Positions 32,636-40,557 of a stretch of 64,000 nucleotides of DNA are shown one piece after another. The DNA comes from JANPLD01 sp964445765 (GTDB lineage Bacteria; Pseudomonadota; Alphaproteobacteria; Rickettsiales; UBA8987): the NCBI GenBank assembly GCA_964445765.1, contig CAYULD010000004.1, positions 1 to 64,000 of the forward strand, read 5' to 3'. The notes under the pieces are model-generated. The model made no database searches. It saw nothing but the letters and a program-made list of their open reading frames with translations, and had not been told where the DNA came from. The position numbers and the translations under genes are program-made. Positions within the stretch are counted from its first letter, which is position 1, and each line of letters begins with the position of its first letter.

Positions 32636-34168
32636 CTAGTAGAAATAATAATAATTTTGGTCATTATCACCTTCTTCAACTGAAGGGGTGGGGGTTGGAA
32701 TATCTTCAAGTGCACCTTCTTCTTCACCCTGAGAAATATATTGTTGTGTAACTGGTTTGTTAGGATTGTAAGAATTAAGCCCCCTGTAATATTCATCATA
32801 ATCAGAAATTACTGATGGGGTTGGCACAGGAATATAAACCTGATTTGAAGCAGGTGCATTATATTGAAGTTTTCCCTCTGGAGCGTAAGAGCCAAGCGGG
32901 CGATAAAGCTCATCATTATCTTCATTAACTGATGGGGTGGGAATAGGAATATTTTCTAAAGATTGAGGTGATAAATTATTTTTCTTCGCAATATAATTTT
33001 TTGGCATTTTATAATTTGCATCATTATCTTCAAGCCCAGAACTTGAAGGTGGTGGAATATTATTTGAGTTTTGCCTCTGATTAATTTGATTAATTCTATT
33101 TATAACGCTTGGCTGATATTTTGAGTAAGTGGAATCATTATCTTGATAGTAATCTATATATTGTTGCGGAATTAATTGGGCTGGCTGTTGCTGGTATTGT
33201 TGATAATTTTGAGGCTGATTTTGATATTGTGGGTTATAAAATTGTTGCTGAGATTGATAATTTTGATTGTTATAAACTGGCGGAGCTTGCTGATTGTTAT
33301 AATTTCCAGCAGAATTATTTTGAATTTGTTGGTTAGGATATGAATTTGCTGGCCTTCTTAAATTTTTTTTTTGGTCTGAATAATTTTCAGCAGAATTTAG
33401 GCTTTTTTTTTCCGTTGGCATATTTTGGTAATATCCCTGTGGCTGGTTGCCATAGGGGTATTGCATTTGTTGCGGTTGCATTTGAAATTGTTGTTGCTGA
33501 AATTGTTGTGGTGCTTGCTGAATTTGAGGTTGAAGCTGAGGTTGTGCAGGCATTTGAAATTGTTGTTGAGGAAATTGCATCTGTTGCGGAGCAACTTGCA
33601 TTTGTTGTTGCTGAGGTTGATAATATTGAGCCGGCATCACAGCTTGTTGTGGCTGAACAATCTGTTGCTGATATTGCGGTGGCATAGCAATTTGTCCGCC
33701 CAATCTTTGTTGGGGTGCCTGAGATGCAATCTGCCTGTTAATTTGAGCTTGATCAACAATAACTAAGTTTGAAATAATTCTGCTAACCCCCGGGGATTGC
33801 CTTGTGCTTTGAATTATTTTATCAGCGGTTTTAGCGTCTGGCACTCTGCCATGCAGAATTACCACGCCGTTTTTTACTTCAGGGTAAACTGCTAATTGTT
33901 GATCAACTGCACCTGCTATTAACCTTTGATTAATTTCATTAGTAACATTTTTATCAGCCTCAGAAAGGGCTTTTTGTTTTTCTTCCATTTCCCTGCGAAC
34001 TTCAACAAGGGCTTCATTTTTTATGCGTGCATCACTCCTTTGGGCAGCTTTACTGCCAAAAAAATAAGCAAACACACCTGCAACACCACCAGCTGCTGCT
34101 GCCATACAGCCTTGTAGGGAAATGCAAATTACAAATATTGCTAAAAATTTTGATATATTAGCCTTCAC
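32636..34168 (-). CDS. BON-domain lipoprotein with Q-rich region and C-terminal repeats
   Basis: This is a 510-residue lipoprotein with lipobox LQGC (C21). Residues about 45-80 are a charged helix. Residues about 85-145 form a BON domain (GAVDQQLAVYPEVKNGVVILHGRVPDAKTADKIIQSTRQSPGV), a phospholipid-binding fold of envelope proteins. Residues about 150-350 are very rich in Q, N, P and Y. The C terminus holds four imperfect repeats of about 38 residues built around IPxPTPSV...DxDExY, at roughly 33060-32636. The Q/N-rich part looks unstructured. The gene is followed by acpP on the same strand at a distance of 185 bases. Its function is unknown; an outer-membrane or surface role is likely. Confidence 0.85.
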   Translation of the reverse strand: MKANISKFLAIFVICISLQGCMAAAAGGVAGVFAYFFGSKAAQRSDARIKNEALVEVRREMEEKQKALSEADKNVTNEINQRLIAGAVDQQLAVYPEVKNGVVILHGRVPDAKTADKIIQSTRQSPGVSRIISNLVIVDQAQINRQIASQAPQQRLGGQIAMPPQYQQQIVQPQQAVMPAQYYQPQQQQMQVAPQQMQFPQQQFQMPAQPQLQPQIQQAPQQFQQQQFQMQPQQMQYPYGNQPQGYYQNMPTEKKSLNSAENYSDQKKNLRRPANSYPNQQIQNNSAGNYNNQQAPPVYNNQNYQSQQQFYNPQYQNQPQNYQQYQQQPAQLIPQQYIDYYQDNDSTYSKYQPSVINRINQINQRQNSNNIPPPSSSGLEDNDANYKMPKNYIAKKNNLSPQSLENIPIPTPSVNEDNDELYRPLGSYAPEGKLQYNAPASNQVYIPVPTPSVISDYDEYYRGLNSYNPNKPVTQQYISQGEEEGALEDIPTPTPSVEEGDNDQNYYYFY

Positions 34169-34267
34169 TATAAACTTATATTTACAATATTAATTTTGTT
34201 TAATATTTAACTAGTAAGAATTATAACCTAGAATATGTTAATAACAAGTTAAAGAAGATAAAAATTT

Positions 34268-35281
34268 ATGACAAAAGTAAAAATTCAAGAATTTCCTGCA
34301 AATACCCCAGTTTTAGAGCGAAACCTCGCCCTAGAAACTGTTAGGGTTACAGAGGCGGCTGCCCTTGCTTCTGCTAAGTGGATAGGGCTTGGAAGTGAGG
34401 ATGATGCGGATCAGGCCGCAGTAGATGCGATGCGAAAAGCACTAAATAGCATAAATATTCAAGGAACGGTAGTAATTGGTGAGGGCGAGAGGGATAAAGC
34501 CCCAATGTTATATATTGGTGAAAAGGTTGGCACTGGCAGTGGCCCAGAGGTTGATATTGCACTTGACCCACTAGAAGGAACAACAATTTGTGCGACTGGA
34601 ACGCCAAATGCTTTGGCAGTTGTTGCTATTGCTGAAAAGGGCGGTTTTCTAAATGCTCCAGATGTTTATATGGAAAAGATAGCAGTTGGCGGTGGCCTTC
34701 CAAATGGCGTTATAAATTTAGATGATAAGATTGAAACTAACCTCAAAAATTTAGCAAAAGCTAAGGGTTGTGATGTTTCAGAATTAATGGTGGTAATTTT
34801 AGATAGGCCAAGGCACGAAGAGCTAATTGCAAAAGTTAGGGAGCAAAAAGCCAGAATTCAGCTAATTGGTGATGGTGATGTTGCGGGAATTATTGCTACA
34901 ACTCGCTCAGAAAGTGGCGTTGATATGTATGTTGGTATTGGTGGTGCACCTGAAGGTGTGCTTGCAGCTGCTGCATTAAAATGTGTTGATGGGCAAATGC
35001 ACGGCAGGCTTTACTTTAAGGGAAGCAAAGTTTCAGATGAGCAAATTGAAAGGGCAAAATTAATGGGTATAAAAGATCTCAACAAAATTTATACGATTGA
35101 TGAAATGGCTAAAGGTGATGTAATGTTTTCCGCAACTGGCGTTACAACTGGTTGGATGTTACAAGGCGTTAGAAGAATAGGTGCAAATTCAGCTCTCACA
35201 CATTCTATAGTTATGAGATCTCGCACTGGAACTGTTAGATTTGTTCAAACGGAACATAATTTTTCAAGAAAAAAAATCTAA
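34268..35281 (+). CDS. glpX: Fructose-1,6-bisphosphatase class II
   Basis: This 337-residue enzyme removes phosphate from fructose 1,6-bisphosphate in gluconeogenesis. The class II motifs GEGERDKAPM (71-80) and DPLEGT (100-105) carry the metal-binding acidic residues, followed by GGAPEGVLAAAALKC. Length is normal. Its presence, with glpK nearby, suggests the cell can build hexoses from three-carbon units, unlike Rickettsia. The rimK-like gene follows 50 bases downstream on the same strand. Confidence 0.95.
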   Translation: MTKVKIQEFPANTPVLERNLALETVRVTEAAALASAKWIGLGSEDDADQAAVDAMRKALNSINIQGTVVIGEGERDKAPMLYIGEKVGTGSGPEVDIALDPLEGTTICATGTPNALAVVAIAEKGGFLNAPDVYMEKIAVGGGLPNGVINLDDKIETNLKNLAKAKGCDVSELMVVILDRPRHEELIAKVREQKARIQLIGDGDVAGIIATTRSESGVDMYVGIGGAPEGVLAAAALKCVDGQMHGRLYFKGSKVSDEQIERAKLMGIKDLNKIYTIDEMAKGDVMFSATGVTTGWMLQGVRRIGANSALTHSIVMRSRTGTVRFVQTEHNFSRKKI

Positions 35282-35331
35282 TTTTCAACTTGCAATCAAT
35301 CACTTAACTTAAATAACTCAATAAAAACTTT

Positions 35332-36696
35332 ATGACAATAGAAGCTAAAACTATTATAGGCTCTGAGGAATGGGTATCATTCCCATCACTTAATATTCCA
35401 GCTATCAAAGCAAGGGTGGATTCAGGTGCTAAAACATCATCACTTCACGCATATAATATTGAGGTTAAAAATATAGACGGCAAAAATTTTGCTATTTTTG
35501 ATATTCACCCCCTGCAAGCAAGTAAGGCAGTTACTATAAAATGTAAGGCGGAATTAGTTGGGGAAAGAAATGTTAAAAGCTCAAGTGGTCATTCTGAAAA
35601 GAGATATGTAATTAAAATTCCAATTAAACTTGGTGGTGATGAGTGGGAGGCTGAGATAACCCTTACAAATCGTGATAATATGGGCTACAGAATGCTACTT
35701 GGTAGGGAAGCAATGAGAGGAAAATTACTTGTTGACCCTGATAAACATTTTGAACTTGGCAATTATTCTCAAGATGAAATAGGTGGTTTTTATAACCATA
35801 TTAGAAGAACTGATCAAAAACTTAAGATTGTAGTTTTAGCATCTAACCCAGAGCTTTATTCCAATAAAAGAATTATGGAAGCTGGTATTCAAAGGGGGCA
35901 CGAGATGATTTTTGTTAACATTGCAAATTGTTATATGAATGTTAGCTCAAATGGTGCGGTGCACATTAGGGGGGGTGAAACAATAACTGATGTTGATGCA
36001 GTAATACCTAGAATTAAACCTGCGATGACTGCTTATGGTTGCTCAGTATTAAGGCACTTTGAAACACTAGGTGCATATTGCTTAAATGATGCAATCTCAA
36101 TTACTAGAGCTAGAGATAAACTTCGTGCATTGCAATTAATGGTTTGGAAGGGAATTAATATTCCAACTACAGGTTTTGCAGATTCACCAACTGATACCAA
36201 AGACTTAATTAAAATAGTTGGTGGTGCACCGTTAGTTATAAAATTATTAGAAGGAACGCAGGGCAGGGGCGTTGTTTTAGCGGAAACCAGCAAAGCAGCG
36301 GAATCAGTTATTAATGCTTTCAAATCTGTTAAAGCATCAATTTTAGTGCAAGAATTTATTAAAGAAGCAGGTGGCACAGACTTAAGATTATTCGTTGTAG
36401 ATGGCAAGATTGTTGGTGCGATGCAAAGAAAAGCCGCTGAGGGTGAATTTAGAGCAAATGTTCACTTGGGTGCATCTGTTATGGAAATTAAGCCAACTCT
36501 AGAAGAAAGAAAAATGGCAAAAAAAGCCGCAAAAGTTTTAGGGCTTCAAGTTGCTGGTGTTGATATTATTCGTTCATCAAAAGGCCCTAAGATTTTAGAG
36601 GTAAATTCCTCACCGGGTTTGCAAGGCATTGAGAGGGCAACTGGTGTTGATATTGCATCAACAATGATTGAAGCCATAGAAAAAAAATTACTGTAA
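35332..36696 (+). CDS. Fusion of RimB-like retropepsin domain and RimK ATP-grasp ligase
   Basis: The 454-residue protein has two parts. Residues about 10-150 match the family annotated as ATP-dependent zinc protease, an aspartic retropepsin-like domain with the motif DSGAKTSSLHA (D30) and later MLLGREAM. Residues about 163-454 are a RimK-type ATP-grasp ligase (VIPRIKPAMTAYGCSVLRHFE, then VIKLLEGTQGRGV, and ILEVNSSPGLQGIE). RimK adds glutamates to the C terminus of ribosomal protein S6, and separate RimB-type proteases trim such tails. Having both on one chain suggests coupled addition and removal. The substrate is not proven. Confidence 0.85.
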   Translation: MTIEAKTIIGSEEWVSFPSLNIPAIKARVDSGAKTSSLHAYNIEVKNIDGKNFAIFDIHPLQASKAVTIKCKAELVGERNVKSSSGHSEKRYVIKIPIKLGGDEWEAEITLTNRDNMGYRMLLGREAMRGKLLVDPDKHFELGNYSQDEIGGFYNHIRRTDQKLKIVVLASNPELYSNKRIMEAGIQRGHEMIFVNIANCYMNVSSNGAVHIRGGETITDVDAVIPRIKPAMTAYGCSVLRHFETLGAYCLNDAISITRARDKLRALQLMVWKGINIPTTGFADSPTDTKDLIKIVGGAPLVIKLLEGTQGRGVVLAETSKAAESVINAFKSVKASILVQEFIKEAGGTDLRLFVVDGKIVGAMQRKAAEGEFRANVHLGASVMEIKPTLEERKMAKKAAKVLGLQVAGVDIIRSSKGPKILEVNSSPGLQGIERATGVDIASTMIEAIEKKLL

Positions 36697-36754
36697 AATT
36701 ATTTTCAAACTAAATTATTTTAGTGTATTATAAGGGGGTAGCAAAAATTCTTTT

Positions 36755-37354
36755 ATGTATAATAATGGCTTAAATCCTAGTTTTATTAAGAAACAAGCAT
36801 ATTTATCTGTGTTTGTTTTTTGGTTTTGTGCTTGCTTAGTTTTATACACTGTGAATAAAACTTTTTTTGAGTATGATTACTCAAAAACTAGGGATTACGG
36901 GCTTTCTACAAATAATATCGCTATTCTTAATTATAAAGAAAGAAGTGATACTTCTAAAATATTTTTGTCATCATATGAAAATATTTCTTCAGGTGTTGCA
37001 ATTGTATATGGTAAGGTTGCCTCCTTCTCACAGATGTTAATTAAAAAATTATGTAAAAAGCCTTCTTTTTATACAACCTGCATAATTTTATTAATTCCTT
37101 ATCTTATTTCTTTTTTAATTATTCTTTCTATTTCAACTTATTTAAGCGTTATGAAGATAGTTTCGGCAACTTCTTTATCTTCATTTATTATTAGTTTTTC
37201 TATTATTTTTGATGCTTTCGCAGGTAATGAAAATATTGATTTTATAATTGCATATTCAGCCCCACAAGTTGCCGCATATGCAACTATAAACTTGTTTCTA
37301 TTCTTCCTTATTTCCTTCCCATTTTGTTTTTGTAAGAAAAGGGAAGAAATATAA
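36755..37354 (+). CDS. Hypothetical four-helix membrane protein
   Basis: This 199-residue protein has four likely membrane segments: about 16-36, 113-133, 138-158 and 165-190. A loop of about 75 residues lies between the first two, and a basic C-terminal end (CKKREEI) follows. No family is recognised. The loop between helices 1 and 2 (DYSKTRDYGLSTNNIAIL...) is probably periplasmic. It sits alone between rimK and lpd. Confidence 0.6.
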   Translation: MYNNGLNPSFIKKQAYLSVFVFWFCACLVLYTVNKTFFEYDYSKTRDYGLSTNNIAILNYKERSDTSKIFLSSYENISSGVAIVYGKVASFSQMLIKKLCKKPSFYTTCIILLIPYLISFLIILSISTYLSVMKIVSATSLSSFIISFSIIFDAFAGNENIDFIIAYSAPQVAAYATINLFLFFLISFPFCFCKKREEI

Positions 37355-37435
37355 AAATCTAAAGGTTATACCTCTTGCCTAACTATAAAATTTTCTTATA
37401 AAGCGTTCTATTATCAAATCTAAAATTACTCATCT

Positions 37436-38845
37436 ATGACAGCAGAAGCATTTGATTTAATTGTTATTGGCGGTGGCCCAGCGGGCTATGTTGGTGCTAT
37501 TAGGGCGGCGCAACTAGGTATGAAAGTTGCCTGTATTGAAAAAAGAAATACACTAGGTGGCACTTGCCTTAATGTTGGGTGTATTCCATCAAAAGCATTG
37601 CTTCATTCATCTGAAATTTATGAAAAAACTAAGCATCATTTATCTGAGCACGGCATTATAGCAAAAGATGTTAAACTTGATTTAGCTGGAATGATAAAAC
37701 GAAAAGATGATGTTGTTATTGGGTTAACACAAGGCATTGATTATCTTTTTAAGAAAAATAAAATCACCAGATATATTGGCCACGGCGTAATTATGGGTAA
37801 TGGCGTTGTTGCTGTTAAAAGAGAAGAGGGGGAGCCAGAATCTCTAAGGGCGAAGAATGTTTTGATTGCTACAGGCTCTGAAGTGGTTGAAATTCCAAAT
37901 GTTGAAATTGATGAGCAACAAATTGTTTCATCAACTGGTGCATTATCTTTGAAATCTGTTCCCAATAAATTGATTGTTATTGGTGGTGGTGTTATTGGTC
38001 TTGAAATGGGCTCAGTATGGCGTAGGCTAGGTGCGGAAGTTGAAGTGGTTGAATATCTTGATGAGATTATCCCGGGGCAAGATGGTGAAGTTCGCAAAGC
38101 ATTTAGAAAAATACTTGAAAAGCAAGGTATGAAATTTAGAACTTCAACAAAAGTTACAGGTGCAGTTAAAGATAAGAAGGGTGTTACTTTATCAGTTGAG
38201 CCAGCAGCAGGTGGTGTATCTGAAAAGATTAATGCTGATGTAGTTTTAGTTGCGGTTGGCAGAAAGCCAAATACCAAAAATCTTGGGCTTAAAGAAGCTG
38301 GTGTAAATGTTGATGAAAGGGGCAGAATTATTGTTGATTCTCACTTCCAAACTAATCAAAAAGGTATTTATGCGGTGGGTGATGTTATTCCGGGGCCAAT
38401 GCTTGCTCATAAAGCGGAAGAAGATGCAGTCGCTGCCGTTGAATGTATGGCAGGCCAGCATGGTCATGTGAATTATGATTTAGTGCCATCTGTAATTTAT
38501 ACCCATCCTGAAGTTGCATCTGTTGGTGCTACTGAAGAAAAATTGCAACAGCAGGGTATTGAATATAATAAAGGTAAATTCCCGTTTTCTGCTAATTCTC
38601 GTGCTAAGGCAGTTGGTGATGTTGAGGGTTTTGTTAAAATTCTTGCTTGCAAGAAAACTGATAAAGTTCTTGGTGTTCATATTATTGGCCCGCAAGCTGG
38701 AACAATTATTGCAGAAGCGGTAACAGCGATGGAATATGGTGCTTCAGCGGAAGATATTGCCCGCACTTGCCATTCTCACCCAGATCTTAATGAAGCGGTT
38801 AAAGAGGCCGCCCTTTCAGTTCTAGGTAGAACAATTCATATGTAA
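37436..38845 (+). CDS. lpdA: Dihydrolipoyl dehydrogenase
   Basis: This 469-residue E3 flavoenzyme reoxidises lipoamide in the pyruvate, 2-oxoglutarate and glycine cleavage complexes. The redox disulfide is C44/C49 in GGTCLNVGCIPSK, the FAD motif GGGPAG is at 12-17, and the second GGGVIGLEMG is the NAD site. The C-terminal HPDLNEAVKEAA supplies the active-site His-Glu pair. It is not next to any of its partner genes; gcvH, gcvT and sucA are elsewhere in the window. The stop is followed by two direct copies of AAGTTAAGTTATAA. Confidence 0.96.
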   Translation: MTAEAFDLIVIGGGPAGYVGAIRAAQLGMKVACIEKRNTLGGTCLNVGCIPSKALLHSSEIYEKTKHHLSEHGIIAKDVKLDLAGMIKRKDDVVIGLTQGIDYLFKKNKITRYIGHGVIMGNGVVAVKREEGEPESLRAKNVLIATGSEVVEIPNVEIDEQQIVSSTGALSLKSVPNKLIVIGGGVIGLEMGSVWRRLGAEVEVVEYLDEIIPGQDGEVRKAFRKILEKQGMKFRTSTKVTGAVKDKKGVTLSVEPAAGGVSEKINADVVLVAVGRKPNTKNLGLKEAGVNVDERGRIIVDSHFQTNQKGIYAVGDVIPGPMLAHKAEEDAVAAVECMAGQHGHVNYDLVPSVIYTHPEVASVGATEEKLQQQGIEYNKGKFPFSANSRAKAVGDVEGFVKILACKKTDKVLGVHIIGPQAGTIIAEAVTAMEYGASAEDIARTCHSHPDLNEAVKEAALSVLGRTIHM

Positions 38846-38848
38846 AAA

Positions 38849-38880
38849 AAGTTAAGTTATAAATATAAGTTAAGTTATAA
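38849..38880. repeat. Short direct repeat after lpdA
   Basis: AAGTTAAGTTATAA occurs at 38849-38862 and again at 38867-38880, 18 bases apart. Internally it repeats AAGTTA. It could be a binding site pair for the following small gene or simple AT slippage. Confidence 0.5.
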
Positions 38881-38948
38881 CATAACTGCTTGATTATTTT
38901 TTTATTATTAATATATAACATTTATAACTTTTAATTTTCTGGAGATTT

Positions 38949-39209
38949 ATGCAACATTCAATTTTTTGGCACACAATTCACTATTTACCTATGATTTTAA
39001 CAATCTCAGCAATTTTAATTGCGGTGTTTTCAGGTAAGTTTTCTGAATATAAAAAATATATTGCGAGCTTTGCAACATTTGGAATTGCATCTCACCTTAT
39101 GGATAGCGGTTTTGAATTTCACTCATTTGAGCCTTGCTTCTTTTATGTTGGCGTTTTAGCATTTATTGCAGTTTCATCTATTAGAAGCTCTCTAGTTAAA
39201 ACTTTCTAA
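38949..39209 (+). CDS. Small hypothetical membrane protein
   Basis: This 86-residue protein has two or three hydrophobic segments (about 12-28, 38-52 and 63-80). It contains several histidines and a single cysteine (MDSGFEFHSFEPCFFYVG). The ATG follows a GGAG ribosome site 6 bases upstream, and a strong terminator lies 31 bases after the stop. It is therefore a well-formed single-gene unit and probably real. No family is recognised. Confidence 0.7.
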   Translation: MQHSIFWHTIHYLPMILTISAILIAVFSGKFSEYKKYIASFATFGIASHLMDSGFEFHSFEPCFFYVGVLAFIAVSSIRSSLVKTF

Positions 39210-39239
39210 TTTTAATATTCATTATTATAGATATATTTG

Positions 39240-39266
39240 TAGGGCATCATTTGATGCCCTTTTTTA
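39240..39266 (+). terminator. Intrinsic terminator
   Basis: GGGCATCA-TT-TGATGCCC is a perfect 8-base-pair stem followed by TTTTTTATT, directly after the small membrane protein gene. It ends that unit before the CNNM/CorC gene. Confidence 0.9.
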
Positions 39267-39285
39267 TTTATAATAAAATATTTTT

Positions 39286-40557
39286 ATGATTTTTATTAGT
39301 TTTTTGATTTTATTTGCATTACTTGCTTTATCAGCATTTTTTTCAATTTCTGAAACTGGAATTACTGCATCTAGTAAAGCAAAAATCCATACCTTGAAAA
39401 TTGAAGGTAGTAGCAGAGCTAATTTACTTGAAAAATTATTACAAAAAAAAGATAGGCTTATCAGTACTATTTTACTTGGAAACAACTTTGCAAATAGCTG
39501 TGCCTCTGCCTTTGCGGCAGCTTTTACAATAGAATTAGTTGGTGAAGACGCAGAAAGTGATGCAGTAATTATCGTTACAATTTTATTAACGCTTGCAATA
39601 ATAATATTTGCAGAGGTTTTACCAAAAACTTACGCCTTAATGCATTCTGAAAAGGTAGCTTTGGCGGTTGCACCGATAATTTATTTTCTTACAAAAATTC
39701 TTTCTCCGGTCTCTTTTTTAGTTGAAAAGGCTGTTAATTTTTTAATGCGAATTATTGGTATAAAATCTAGAAGTATTTCCCAGATAGTTAGGGGGCTTGA
39801 TGCCATAAGGGGTGCGGTTGAGCTTCATCACAGCCAAGGTGATGTTATAAAAGAAGATAGGGATATGCTAGGCGGTTTGCTTGATCTTGAGCATATTACC
39901 GTTTCAGAAATTATGAAGCATAGAAAATATATTGAGGCAGTTGATATAAACCTTCCTAAAGCTGAAATATTAAAATTTATTACTGAAAGCCAATTTACAA
40001 GAATACCAGTTTATGAAGATAGCCCTGATAATATAATTGGAATTATTCACAATAAAACTTTTATAAAAAGTTTATATGAGCAAGCTGGCGGTGATATTGA
40101 AAAATTAGATATAAAATCAAGTTTAATTCCTGCTTGGTTTATTCCTGATACAACACCACTCAAAGAGCAGTTAATAGCATTTAGGCAGAAGAAAAGCCAT
40201 TTTGCCCTAGTGGTTGATGAATACGGTACTTTGCTTGGGCATATCACTCTTGAAGATATATTGGAAGAAATTGTTGGAAATATTGAAGATGAGCACGATA
40301 AAAAATTTGGAAAAATTGAAGAAACTCCTGATGGCTCTTACATTGTTGATGGAATTATGCCAATTAGAGACTTGAATAGGGAGCTTGACTTAAAACTGCC
40401 AGTTGATGATGCAAATACTATTGCAGGGCTTGTTATAAATAACGCAGAAACTATACCATCAGTTGGTAAAGCCTTTAATTTTTATGGCTATAGGTTTGAA
40501 ATTATTAAGAAAAGAAAAAACCAGCTTACTAAAATTAAAATTCAAAAATTACATTAG
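39286..40557 (+). CDS. CNNM/CorC (HlyC/CorC) family membrane protein
   Basis: This 423-residue protein has an N-terminal DUF21 membrane domain (about 1-175; SETGITASSKAKIHTL, GNNFANSCASAFAA and FAEVLPKTYAL). A CBS pair follows (about 195-325; VSEIMKHRKYIEAVD, FTRIPVYED and ALVVDEYGTLLGHITLEDILEEIVG), then a C-terminal CorC/HlyC domain (about 335-420). Related proteins handle magnesium or cobalt efflux; older annotations call them haemolysins. The stop overlaps the end of the convergent addB gene by 4 bases. Confidence 0.92.
   Translation: MIFISFLILFALLALSAFFSISETGITASSKAKIHTLKIEGSSRANLLEKLLQKKDRLISTILLGNNFANSCASAFAAAFTIELVGEDAESDAVIIVTILLTLAIIIFAEVLPKTYALMHSEKVALAVAPIIYFLTKILSPVSFLVEKAVNFLMRIIGIKSRSISQIVRGLDAIRGAVELHHSQGDVIKEDRDMLGGLLDLEHITVSEIMKHRKYIEAVDINLPKAEILKFITESQFTRIPVYEDSPDNIIGIIHNKTFIKSLYEQAGGDIEKLDIKSSLIPAWFIPDTTPLKEQLIAFRQKKSHFALVVDEYGTLLGHITLEDILEEIVGNIEDEHDKKFGKIEETPDGSYIVDGIMPIRDLNRELDLKLPVDDANTIAGLVINNAETIPSVGKAFNFYGYRFEIIKKRKNQLTKIKIQKLH

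Noticed and set aside
33109..33766. Plus-strand open frames of 75-115 codons opposite the Q-rich lipoprotein gene
   Set aside because: They are mirror products of CAA/CAG-rich coding on the other strand (poor in stops, low complexity) and overlap each other.
37741..38277. 178-codon open frame antisense to lpdA
   Set aside because: It lies wholly inside a well-conserved gene, with no ribosome site and no recognisable protein pattern.
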